NCBI GenBank assembly: GCA_946406195.1
Contig: CAMJJT010000005.1
Location: forward strand, 1-62,009
Source of the DNA: an uncultured Bacteroidales bacterium
Lineage (GTDB): Bacteria; Bacteroidota; Bacteroidia; Bacteroidales; Paludibacteraceae
DNA length: 62,009 nt
Reading direction: 5' to 3'
Below are positions 43,601 to 51,647 of this stretch, piece after piece. Positions within the stretch are counted from its first letter, which is position 1, and the number at the start of each line of letters is the position of its first letter. Below the pieces are notes generated by a model, which ran no database searches, was not told the DNA's origin, and worked only from the letters and a program-made list of their open reading frames with translations. The translations under genes were made by a program, and so were the position numbers.

Positions 43601-46453
43601 AATGCATGTAATATTGATTCCACTAGACATCATTACCTCAATTATGAAAAGCAATATCAATATAGCCCATAATTCCAAAATACGCCGTGCTACAATTTCG
43701 CCATGTTCTGCTAATATATAGCGAGTCACAACCAAGTCTGTCGTTTGCGTCGTATATGTACATCCTTGATTAGAATGCGGTTGCAAGCGGAAGGAGCAAC
43801 TTTCATTGATCATGTCTTGTCCTGCACGAATATATTGATTAATAAACCATTGATTATGTGCAGAACGCATAATATAGACAATATCTCCAGAATCAAAGTG
43901 ACTCTTTTCAATGATGTCATCAATTTTTTCTCCTTTACCTAATTGTTGAATTTCAGCACGATAACGCATATGTGCTTTTTTGTTTACAATATTAGTTAAA
44001 GGGTGATATGCCTGCGTCGTTGCGTCCAGAACACCAAGTCCTGCCACCAAACAAAATAGAATAGCTATACCTGCGAGGACCTTATATCGTTTCTTCACAT
44101 ATAACATAGTAAACACAATCGTCAGAACCAAGCCAAATGCACAAGCCCACCAGCCAGTATGCTTAAATAAAGATATCATTATATCTCCCTCAAAGCGTAG
44201 AAAGAGATATATAGTCGCAATGCATAATGTACTGACAAGATAGCGCTTCCATCTATTCCATCCTCGTAGGTTGATTCTCTTATTAAACAATCCTTTTAGT
44301 ACGCCTTCATGTAGCAATAGACAAGTTATAAAAACAACAGTAAATCCAGCATCAGCAACGCCTAAATATCCAAAGGCAATGATGGCGTGGACAATTCGCC
44401 TAGCTGTTACTGAATGATTTTTTCCAAATTGTTTTTCAGCACGTATTTCCATCCATAGATCAGTAAGGAAATATAATAAGATAGGAAAAACAATATTGCA
44501 CAAACGTTCCAATTGAGAAATATGACTATGACTCAAAAGGAATAATAGGATGAGTGATAGAATATAGATTAGCGTAATAATGCTAAATTCATTCGCATTT
44601 TCTGCTCCTATGCACCATTTTTTTGATTTAATCCATTTAAGAAGAACCTGACATAAATGGAACCACTTTAAATGGATAGTATCTTCTATTTGTTTATTCC
44701 AACCCTTTTTCTGAATCAAAGCATCTAAACACGAATATGCACTCACAAATATGGGTAATAACCATACTAAAGTAAACATTCCATCATAGATGCTTGTTCT
44801 CATCTTAATATATGCCGGCAAGGAGATACCCTCGATAGGTGCAAAAGTTGATGCGCGCCATGCTAAGATAAGACGTACTATACTTAGGCCAAATAATACC
44901 ACATATAATCCGTATTCAAACAATGACAAAGAATGCAAGTCAAATATTGTGTCACTAACAATGCGAAGTGTTACAGCTATCAACATCAACAAAATAAACC
45001 AAATAATATGACGCATTTGAAGTTCGTTCGTTTCTCGCAAATTGACCACTTCAAATATCCAAGATATGGAATTATCTGCTTTGTTGCTAGAATGCAAAAG
45101 GAATCGCTCGTCGCTATTGTATACATGTCTCTCGCCTGTCAATTGATTATTTAAATCCAATACCGCAAAACAAAGAGAGTCTCGAGCAGATCCAACTTTA
45201 TAGCGAATGGTGGCATTTATATGATTGAAGTTTTTTTCATTGCTAAATTTGTTGTATAAATATCCTCCCTCTTGACCATTCTCCGATACTTCATCAATAG
45301 ACGAAGTAATGAAGACACGACCATTCATTTCGCGTAATTGACGCATATCCCTTTGAAGGAACTCAATTTGCATATGATCTTCATCGGGATATGTTAGACG
45401 ATATTCTTCGCTTTTATGCGAACCTATCCCTGCAAAGAAAGTCATTTTATCTCCATAGGCATAATCAGCAAATCGAACAACGAAAGTAGTATCAAAAGGA
45501 TAGCTCTTCTCATTAATCTCTATTCCATCTTGCATATAAAATGACAAACCCGGCATGAGACGCAAAGGAGCAGGGTCTTTCTTGTCATAACTAAACACAT
45601 TACCATTCAAAGGTATACTCTGACGTACGATATAACAATCGGCGAACCATTTTTCCATTTCCTCAGTTATATCTATGCGCGGAGAGTGAGCAATAATCTC
45701 AAGCAGAGGATAACCTTGTCGAATAATGCGATTAAAAGAACTGGTATCACGAATACAAGAATCTTCATTATATAATTTGGATATATAGAAAATTTGTTCT
45801 TTCTTGAGTCGCTCATCTTTAGCAGTTAATTTCTGTAAAAGGCTAGGCTTATAATGTTCTATCTCCAACTCATATCTTAAATGCCCGTTTTGAGAAAGTC
45901 TAAAGCCATTGCTTATATCTTCTTGAATGATAAGATTTTGTAATTCATAAGTATTCTTTTTGGAGAAGATTTTTTCTTTCGTTTTACGGACATAAATGGG
46001 TTCCGTATATTGCTCGATAGCCAATGTACTATCAGTACGGAGCAACTTAACAATGCCATCTTTATTATCCCATAAAGATTCATTTGGGAAGCCATAAGAG
46101 GAAGACGTCATCCCATGGGCCATATAAAATTGCTTACCAAGAAGATATCCGTCATGAGCAAGAGCGTGATATCTTACGTTGGTAAACATTCCGTCTTTAC
46201 TTGTTTTACCCTCTTCAAGTTTTGGATATATGTAACTTTTAGCCGTCCATAGTGCACAAATCGCCAAAAACGCGAACAACAAGTAGAATATTCCGCGAAA
46301 AATAGTTCCCAAATTACTTTTATCGCGTAATTTACGATTTATTATATCATGATCCTTAATATCAGGAAATAACTTCGTTCTTTCCACTATGCAAAATGCA
46401 AGCGTGAAACAAACAATCGCAATGCATACTCCTAGAAAAACTGATAGTGTCAT
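40619..46453 (-). CDS. Giant polytopic protein with penicillin-binding transpeptidase domain, probable SEDS fusion
   Basis: 1944 residues. Two N-terminal helices flank a periplasmic domain (about 75-475). Residues about 480-1035 hold many membrane helices; TDLVVTRYILAEHGEI and FIGQDFPMISLQSRVAVLFP resemble the TDFIFAV-type and late-loop motifs of SEDS glycan polymerases (RodA/FtsW), at modest strength. A soluble domain (about 1050-1500) leads to a transpeptidase with Ser1536-Ser-Phe-Lys1539, Ser1616-Asp-Asn and Lys1860-Thr-Gly-Thr, the full set of a penicillin-binding protein. If the SEDS reading is right, one polypeptide both polymerises and cross-links glycan. Spacing between motifs is wider than in usual class B enzymes. 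Confidence 0.8.
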   Translation of the reverse strand: MTLSVFLGVCIAIVCFTLAFCIVERTKLFPDIKDHDIINRKLRDKSNLGTIFRGIFYLLFAFLAICALWTAKSYIYPKLEEGKTSKDGMFTNVRYHALAHDGYLLGKQFYMAHGMTSSSYGFPNESLWDNKDGIVKLLRTDSTLAIEQYTEPIYVRKTKEKIFSKKNTYELQNLIIQEDISNGFRLSQNGHLRYELEIEHYKPSLLQKLTAKDERLKKEQIFYISKLYNEDSCIRDTSSFNRIIRQGYPLLEIIAHSPRIDITEEMEKWFADCYIVRQSIPLNGNVFSYDKKDPAPLRLMPGLSFYMQDGIEINEKSYPFDTTFVVRFADYAYGDKMTFFAGIGSHKSEEYRLTYPDEDHMQIEFLQRDMRQLREMNGRVFITSSIDEVSENGQEGGYLYNKFSNEKNFNHINATIRYKVGSARDSLCFAVLDLNNQLTGERHVYNSDERFLLHSSNKADNSISWIFEVVNLRETNELQMRHIIWFILLMLIAVTLRIVSDTIFDLHSLSLFEYGLYVVLFGLSIVRLILAWRASTFAPIEGISLPAYIKMRTSIYDGMFTLVWLLPIFVSAYSCLDALIQKKGWNKQIEDTIHLKWFHLCQVLLKWIKSKKWCIGAENANEFSIITLIYILSLILLFLLSHSHISQLERLCNIVFPILLYFLTDLWMEIRAEKQFGKNHSVTARRIVHAIIAFGYLGVADAGFTVVFITCLLLHEGVLKGLFNKRINLRGWNRWKRYLVSTLCIATIYLFLRFEGDIMISLFKHTGWWACAFGLVLTIVFTMLYVKKRYKVLAGIAILFCLVAGLGVLDATTQAYHPLTNIVNKKAHMRYRAEIQQLGKGEKIDDIIEKSHFDSGDIVYIMRSAHNQWFINQYIRAGQDMINESCSFRLQPHSNQGCTYTTQTTDLVVTRYILAEHGEIVARRILELWAILILLFIIEVMMSSGINITCIGGGVLVYSVSLLVYLSATNRIVFIGQDFPMISLQSRVAVLFPYLLFCIPLFRSVYVRQHRLNDTDDKETDVKGLVFGGMLALVTILGIKGIEQKGKEQEASQFNVSSLISNVSDKVSLINNQFVKYQWENIKKLKRKRIIDVWNAFLKDEYYSKIYYKLLNSEAEENRFFSSALQYFDNKQVKKTDVNKLLHLRRRGGICYLSVNKQHYFIPAIMKEEMNWQGNLYSAYIDHNFALFGLNSSSKINLDSNRDYEKNILHRSVKEQIPNLPLARFDSEWTPTDKPLLLLQSTQGNDQSEYFCIEADTIEIKSSGKSNQISTAIEPGDVFSLYYAAQSGNTQPRTIYSAKLHENGQKFIARNIWLNGHRKLFYPLGKQSMWTYHYANLVCSAMSEKSHESDYAHCRDTSLSLSIDYDLCKALYETIEKEAYDSKRNHVISDKVRMQLESFCDAEPEIQTDSLHRDMYYDKVRNKIVVKDQSRKTAELRQIIRQVNKHLKELSYSEKPLSDAIDRVLQRPYDFTAVAIDGDGHIRALFDYTQRRRIDPNNIDNLSKLISELYIDGSSEDERDLFGSKALQHIPMGPGSSFKPIAYTAITSQEHLDWKTINIDTRGVEAAKTQKESNSTSNVERFRYYGGMDIEKKLNEPPLNIGLDGGYQWNNYLYKSDNLYHSVVIMLGLQPKGHVTDVMRSPTGLQPAEAFPIFTYKGAQRSFNPDVWYHNEEGLIRSNSILTWGLYHNFRIDEGVNRVAAHVYQNYFGNDSITNYVYNYPSSARGWSFAEVGTLSTADRMHKPIMQNGFNRMLLGAYPLQQTPLQMAINAVRLISLNKAEQITTLVDGYFEKEYEFFELGKGWNENSFLQHMKDVVWSQMRHVTKPGGTACPSWDQRFNTYTNQLESGKYGKPYYLYCKTGTLNDERDNADVDRIKHLMVIITDRKLEQITSVEQLKDVRYYVLYLSYMGINKTGFTPYYFQPYIENVLNSATFKAYMNLRKN

Positions 46454-46465
46454 GTGGTGGATATT

Positions 46466-49117
46466 TTAGGGTTTTATTAACTGACGACCTACTAAAGCTT
46501 TGAGATGTTGAACTCCCATTGCGTCCAACCATTCATAAATGCGATTGGTGTATTCTACAGAGTGAGCGTAATCTTTATACTTAAAGTATGACTCTTCCGG
46601 CAATCTTGAATTGTCAAAATCTGTTAGCAGATATGCATAATTAGGACAGAGATTAATAGAGATATTCTTCTTTCTTCTTACGAAATCAACGGTATGATAG
46701 CCCATAGCCACCATCATGCCGAAGAACCATGCTTTCTCTTCATTCGAATCGGCTTTCTCGCTAAATTCTTTTACAAATGTATCATACATACGCGTTACAT
46801 ATTCATCGGTACTCCGGATTTGATCATATGCATTATCCAGAGATTCTACGGTAGATACATAACTACTATCTACTTTATATTGCATAGAATAATCAGAATA
46901 TAGCCTACTTAAAAGCTCATTCATTTTTTTCTGGCGCTCTTCTTTAAATACTGATAACGGTTGACCATTTTTACAATTCGAAACAAACACTCGGGTCGTA
47001 AATAGTTGCAACAAATCTGATATAAGTGCATCTTGTATAGACTTTTCTGCATTTTGGGATAAAGAATTTGACGTAAACGTACTCATGAGTGTGTTAAATC
47101 CATTTATAGCCCATATTGAAATAGCCATGCGATCCAAATAATTGTGATTCTCTTTGCTAAGTACAGTTTTAATTTGAGATTGTTTCTCTATTTTTTCAGC
47201 ATACGATTTAATAATTTCAAACTTATCTTTGACTGCATTAGCATAGTCCTCATTTGTGCACATATCTTTGAAATGATTTTCCAAGACGACTTTACCGTTG
47301 CTCAAGGTTATGATTTTATGAAGTATATACGCAATCTGCTTCCGATAATCTTTAGAAGATTTAATCGCTTCAGAGTAAATTGAAATAGGAGTGTCTAAAG
47401 AAGGGAACTTATCGTATTCTTTGGAGATTTTTTCTAATTCTTCGTATAAATCACTTGGTTTCTTAATATCAACAAATTGTTGCCACTTTTGGGAAAATTT
47501 ACATAATTCTTTGAAACTATCTTCCCAATTAATTTTACCGCAAATCTCATGCAGGAAATACTGAAGTTGTTCCTTCCCGTTCTTAGAAGAAGTAGTAGCT
47601 TTTTTTATTACCTCATCATAATCGAAAAGGACAGGAAAATCTTTTTTGTTTTTATGAATATTAATTAGTTCATTAAATACATCTTTTTGTGATGTCATAC
47701 TCACAAATTTTTCCCATAGACGAGCATGTTCCAAGCTCGTATCAATGCTATGTTCCATTTTATATTTGTCTATTATAGACTGTTCATGTTTTTGACTCTT
47801 CAAATCTTCAACTTGTTTCAGTAATTCGCTAATTTTTTGTTGAAGTGACTCTATTGAAATAGATTCACCCTTATTCTCCGATACCACTTCGACCGGTTTC
47901 CCACCAGATATTTGCATATTCTTTATAATGTCATCTGTTGTGGGTACGTCTTTTTCAATAGTTGTTTTATCCTTATCAATTTTAGTAAGTTCTGGATTAT
48001 TTTCTTGTTTTAAATATTTTTCTTTTATGTTTTTCCAATCAATATTTTGTGGATACAGGATGAGACCTATTATGAGCAATAATCCTGAAACAGTATATAA
48101 TATGTATAATAACCATGACGGTATATCTTCTTTGATATCCCATTTGGATTTGAATAGGGCAACAGCTACTTCCTCTTGTGATATTTGACTAATAAATTTT
48201 CGACCATGACCACGATAGTAATCATACGCAGATTCCAATTGCCAACTTATAGTTTCGTTCGCATTTTTTATTTTATAATTTACCCAACCTTTACTTAGTT
48301 TAACTATATCTAATGAATGTTCAGTTATTATCGGATAGGAGGAAACTGGCATAGGTGGGATATATGTCCTAGATCCATCTTTTTCTATCAATGTATCATG
48401 TCGGAAATCATAGTATACCACATGCAAATCTTTTTCTTGGGTCATAAAAGGACATCTTTGATAACATTCTGCTGGCGATAGTTTCGGATTGAGTATATGA
48501 AATTGTACGAAATTACGAATTTGTGCTTCATCGATATGCAAACAGGGGAAATCTGTTGTTTGGAAACATTTCCATACACCATTAGAATTTCTACCAAGAA
48601 TGATATGTCCTCCTTGATTACCTGTTAATATATTATAAATTCTACTTAATTTTTTGTCTTGTTCTGAAAGATTGTTTTCGCTCTTTATCTTCGATTCATA
48701 TGTCGGGTCAATAGGTATAGATTGGCATGAATCAATTGCAGAAAATAAACTTTCTGATAGTTCGTTTTGATTATCTTCTAAATTGATCGTAAAATTTTTG
48801 ACCCAATTTTTCTGATTAATCTTTGTATAAGAGATAGATATTGTATCATTTTTGAAACAATATGATATCTGGTTTGAGTTCAAATTAATGATAAAATTCT
48901 CTTCCGGCCAATATGGCGTCGTTAGAGACATGGTGGAGTCTGAAAAAATCGTACTGTTTGATCGAATGTAATTAAAGGCTTGTTCAAAATTATCAATTTT
49001 AACCCTTTCGTTTTTATCAACTTTATATATTTTTAACCATATGGTAATAGCCATTATTATAGACAATACTATAAAGACTATTCCTATCAATCTTAATCGT
49101 TTATTTTTTACTTCCAT
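46466..49117 (-). CDS. Two-TM protein with periplasmic domain and cytoplasmic coiled coil
   Basis: 883 residues. TM1 at about 10-28 (LIGIVFIVLSIIMAITIWL) and TM2 at about 335-358 (WLLYILYTVSGLLLIIGLILY) bracket a periplasmic domain; about 360-883 is cytoplasmic with a coiled coil near 425-450 (IESLQQKISELLKQVEDLKS) and a helical C-terminal domain. It is Lys/Asn-rich and very AT-rich. No family is recognised. It lies between the actin-like ATPase and the transpeptidase genes, so a link between the two across the membrane is a reasonable guess. Confidence 0.7.
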   Translation of the reverse strand: MEVKNKRLRLIGIVFIVLSIIMAITIWLKIYKVDKNERVKIDNFEQAFNYIRSNSTIFSDSTMSLTTPYWPEENFIINLNSNQISYCFKNDTISISYTKINQKNWVKNFTINLEDNQNELSESLFSAIDSCQSIPIDPTYESKIKSENNLSEQDKKLSRIYNILTGNQGGHIILGRNSNGVWKCFQTTDFPCLHIDEAQIRNFVQFHILNPKLSPAECYQRCPFMTQEKDLHVVYYDFRHDTLIEKDGSRTYIPPMPVSSYPIITEHSLDIVKLSKGWVNYKIKNANETISWQLESAYDYYRGHGRKFISQISQEEVAVALFKSKWDIKEDIPSWLLYILYTVSGLLLIIGLILYPQNIDWKNIKEKYLKQENNPELTKIDKDKTTIEKDVPTTDDIIKNMQISGGKPVEVVSENKGESISIESLQQKISELLKQVEDLKSQKHEQSIIDKYKMEHSIDTSLEHARLWEKFVSMTSQKDVFNELINIHKNKKDFPVLFDYDEVIKKATTSSKNGKEQLQYFLHEICGKINWEDSFKELCKFSQKWQQFVDIKKPSDLYEELEKISKEYDKFPSLDTPISIYSEAIKSSKDYRKQIAYILHKIITLSNGKVVLENHFKDMCTNEDYANAVKDKFEIIKSYAEKIEKQSQIKTVLSKENHNYLDRMAISIWAINGFNTLMSTFTSNSLSQNAEKSIQDALISDLLQLFTTRVFVSNCKNGQPLSVFKEERQKKMNELLSRLYSDYSMQYKVDSSYVSTVESLDNAYDQIRSTDEYVTRMYDTFVKEFSEKADSNEEKAWFFGMMVAMGYHTVDFVRRKKNISINLCPNYAYLLTDFDNSRLPEESYFKYKDYAHSVEYTNRIYEWLDAMGVQHLKALVGRQLIKP

Positions 49118-49134
49118 AACGCAAATGTTTTAAA

Positions 49135-51642
49135 TTATTTCCAAATATTTTCATCTTGATCTACTTCATTGTTAGACTCTATCTTAGTAGTCTGCGAATG
49201 ACTATTTGCAGGAGAAGGCGTGTTGTTAAAGGTTGGTAATATGTCCTTTTCGTCTTCCTTCTCTTGCCGCAATTTAGCATCTAAGGCTTTCATCTCATTT
49301 GCTGTCAAAGTCTTATATCCCATAGATGCCAAATCGAATGGGAATAACGATTCATGAGTTAGTTTATCTAAAATAGCAACTTCATTATCCCCGAAACTAT
49401 AATTTTGAGAAGTCTCGTCAATCCGTTCACATCTCGAATTAGATTTTAATAAAAATCCGTCTCCTACAAAATACAAGTATACATCCTCGTCAACTGCAAA
49501 ACTTTTTCGTTCTCTCCGACCACATATGTCAATCTCCACATTCGACACATTCCCTTTTTTTAATCCTTTGTAGAAGAAATCAAAATCGACATTAGCCATA
49601 AGTACGTTATTCCTGCCAAAAATTTTGCGGAAGAAGGATCGCATTATTCCAACCTCTCCAATTTCCTGCATAGAAGGAACGCTTAACATTGTTGATTTGC
49701 GATTAACGTTGTAAGCCCCCTCTTTAATACCTCCATCCATACAAGCTGTCTTAGCCATCTTTGCAGTATAGTCTATCTGATTTTTTGAAGAAACCAATCC
49801 TCTTTGCAGCAAACTTTTTATTACAGCTTCTCGAAATGGTAAAAATTTAAAAGCTCGACCGGATAGAAAAACTTTCAAAAATGTGATTTTTCGTTTTACA
49901 GCATATTCTTCTATGGAGGATTCTAATAAATTAACCATTTGTTTAACCTTTTTATCAACCCTTTCTTTTAAGCCGGGGATAACAATGCGTTTTGTATTTA
50001 ATTCAGTTAAGAAACCGATAAGATCATCCCAATTATTAACGTTATTAGCTGTGTTGGTTGTTTCGGCATCCATTGATTGATCATATTCTAAGTAATGCTC
50101 TTTTTGTTCTTCTAATCGAGCCACAAAATTTAATAAATGTTTGGTTTGTAAAGTACCGGTGTAGGCACTACGGATAATGGACTCAAAAACGGCACCTCGT
50201 TTGATTACTTGGAAATAATCTCGTAGTGCTTCATAAAATGCATAAGTTAAAACATGACCACTTGCAGGAATTCCAGAGCGATAAATACTTTCATAATGTG
50301 ATAATTCATTTCCAATCTGATGCAGTAGAGAGAAATCGGTTGTTCCTTTTCCGGCATCAATCATCAAAATATAGGCTCCTTTTTTGTCAGTGTTGGTTGC
50401 GCTATCATGATTATTTTGTACAACTCCAAAATACGAGGCATCACTCTCTGATATCATATTCACCTCAATGCCTCTGTAAGAGTCAAACTTATCAGGATGA
50501 TTTTGTATGAGTAAATCGAAATCTTCATATAAACCATCAATAATTTTGGCCACTTTTTGTTGATAATAAACGTTAGGTATTAAAATTGTAAATCTAAGAC
50601 AAAGATATTTCTTCTTACGAACACTCTTTCTATGCATGACAATAGCCAAAAAATTGCATAATATTTGACGCAATATGGCATTTTGTAACTCTCTATTGCC
50701 TAACGATTCCTTTTCCCTAGGTATGAGATTAGTGTTTGTGTCTGATCCAAAATCAACATCTTTTGACTGTATATCATAATTGAGCAATTCTATGAGTTTC
50801 AAGTTTGGGAGTAATATTAAATTACTGAAATCAGAGTGCGTTACCGATAATAATGTTTGAATAAACGTGTCAGTCCCATTATTCATGGGAAGATCTCCGA
50901 AAAAGGTTGGAGCCGGCTTCGTGTTGATATGATAGATAGACTTGTACAACTTTTTCTTTTCTGAATCGTCACTGGGACGACCTTGCCAATGTTCTTGCTC
51001 TTTAGGAATGCCGGTCAAATCACATAAAGCCTCTCGCACATTTAATGTATCGGTATCATCTCCAAATTTAATTTGAGATGCTTCTGATCCAAAGTCTAGT
51101 GCTGCAGTAATTAATTCTGCATTATTTCCATGCTCTTCTTGATAAGTATAAATTCGAATCGCCGATGAAAAATATCGAACTTGTTCTTTACCAGTCGATG
51201 TTTGTGTGTGGTGTTCATATTGTATTTGTAAAATATATTCATTTTCAGGCAAATCCGAACTTACCCTAACGGTGAAACAATCAGGACTAATGTAATCACT
51301 TCCTAAAAAACCATCGATATGAAAGTGTTCGGCTTTCGAAGTGGATTTTCCACTTCCGGGTGCTATTAAGAACCTATAACAAGACATACCTGGAAAACGA
51401 TCTTCATATGGAGATTGGTCTACTTTTACAAAACTACAATCTGTCTCCCTTAAATCGATATTATTTTCATTGCTGGAATCGCTTATTAGTTGAGCCTCAG
51501 AGGAAGGTAGTGAAAATAAATCATATATATCCCTTGCACATATAACAAAGGAATGGAAGATTTGTTTACGATCCGATACTTCATCTTGAAGAGGTAAAAT
51601 ATGCATACGTCTATTATTGACGTAAATTGGCAAATAAAACAT
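49135..51642 (-). CDS. Actin/Hsp70-fold ATPase
   Basis: 835 residues, cytoplasmic. The ATPase signatures are in order: phosphate 1 AALDFGSEASQIKFG (Asp183), phosphate 2 LMIDAGKGTTDFSLL (Asp429, Asp436), and an adenosine-type motif VFLSGRAFKFLPF near 590-600. An N-terminal beta-rich region (1-170) and a C-terminal extension with a Ser/Asn/Gln tail surround it. No chaperone substrate domain is recognised and it is not MreB. It starts 5 bases after the vWA gene, so the two are likely partners. Confidence 0.8.
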   Translation of the reverse strand: MFYLPIYVNNRRMHILPLQDEVSDRKQIFHSFVICARDIYDLFSLPSSEAQLISDSSNENNIDLRETDCSFVKVDQSPYEDRFPGMSCYRFLIAPGSGKSTSKAEHFHIDGFLGSDYISPDCFTVRVSSDLPENEYILQIQYEHHTQTSTGKEQVRYFSSAIRIYTYQEEHGNNAELITAALDFGSEASQIKFGDDTDTLNVREALCDLTGIPKEQEHWQGRPSDDSEKKKLYKSIYHINTKPAPTFFGDLPMNNGTDTFIQTLLSVTHSDFSNLILLPNLKLIELLNYDIQSKDVDFGSDTNTNLIPREKESLGNRELQNAILRQILCNFLAIVMHRKSVRKKKYLCLRFTILIPNVYYQQKVAKIIDGLYEDFDLLIQNHPDKFDSYRGIEVNMISESDASYFGVVQNNHDSATNTDKKGAYILMIDAGKGTTDFSLLHQIGNELSHYESIYRSGIPASGHVLTYAFYEALRDYFQVIKRGAVFESIIRSAYTGTLQTKHLLNFVARLEEQKEHYLEYDQSMDAETTNTANNVNNWDDLIGFLTELNTKRIVIPGLKERVDKKVKQMVNLLESSIEEYAVKRKITFLKVFLSGRAFKFLPFREAVIKSLLQRGLVSSKNQIDYTAKMAKTACMDGGIKEGAYNVNRKSTMLSVPSMQEIGEVGIMRSFFRKIFGRNNVLMANVDFDFFYKGLKKGNVSNVEIDICGRRERKSFAVDEDVYLYFVGDGFLLKSNSRCERIDETSQNYSFGDNEVAILDKLTHESLFPFDLASMGYKTLTANEMKALDAKLRQEKEDEKDILPTFNNTPSPANSHSQTTKIESNNEVDQDENIWK

Positions 51643-51647
51643 AATGG

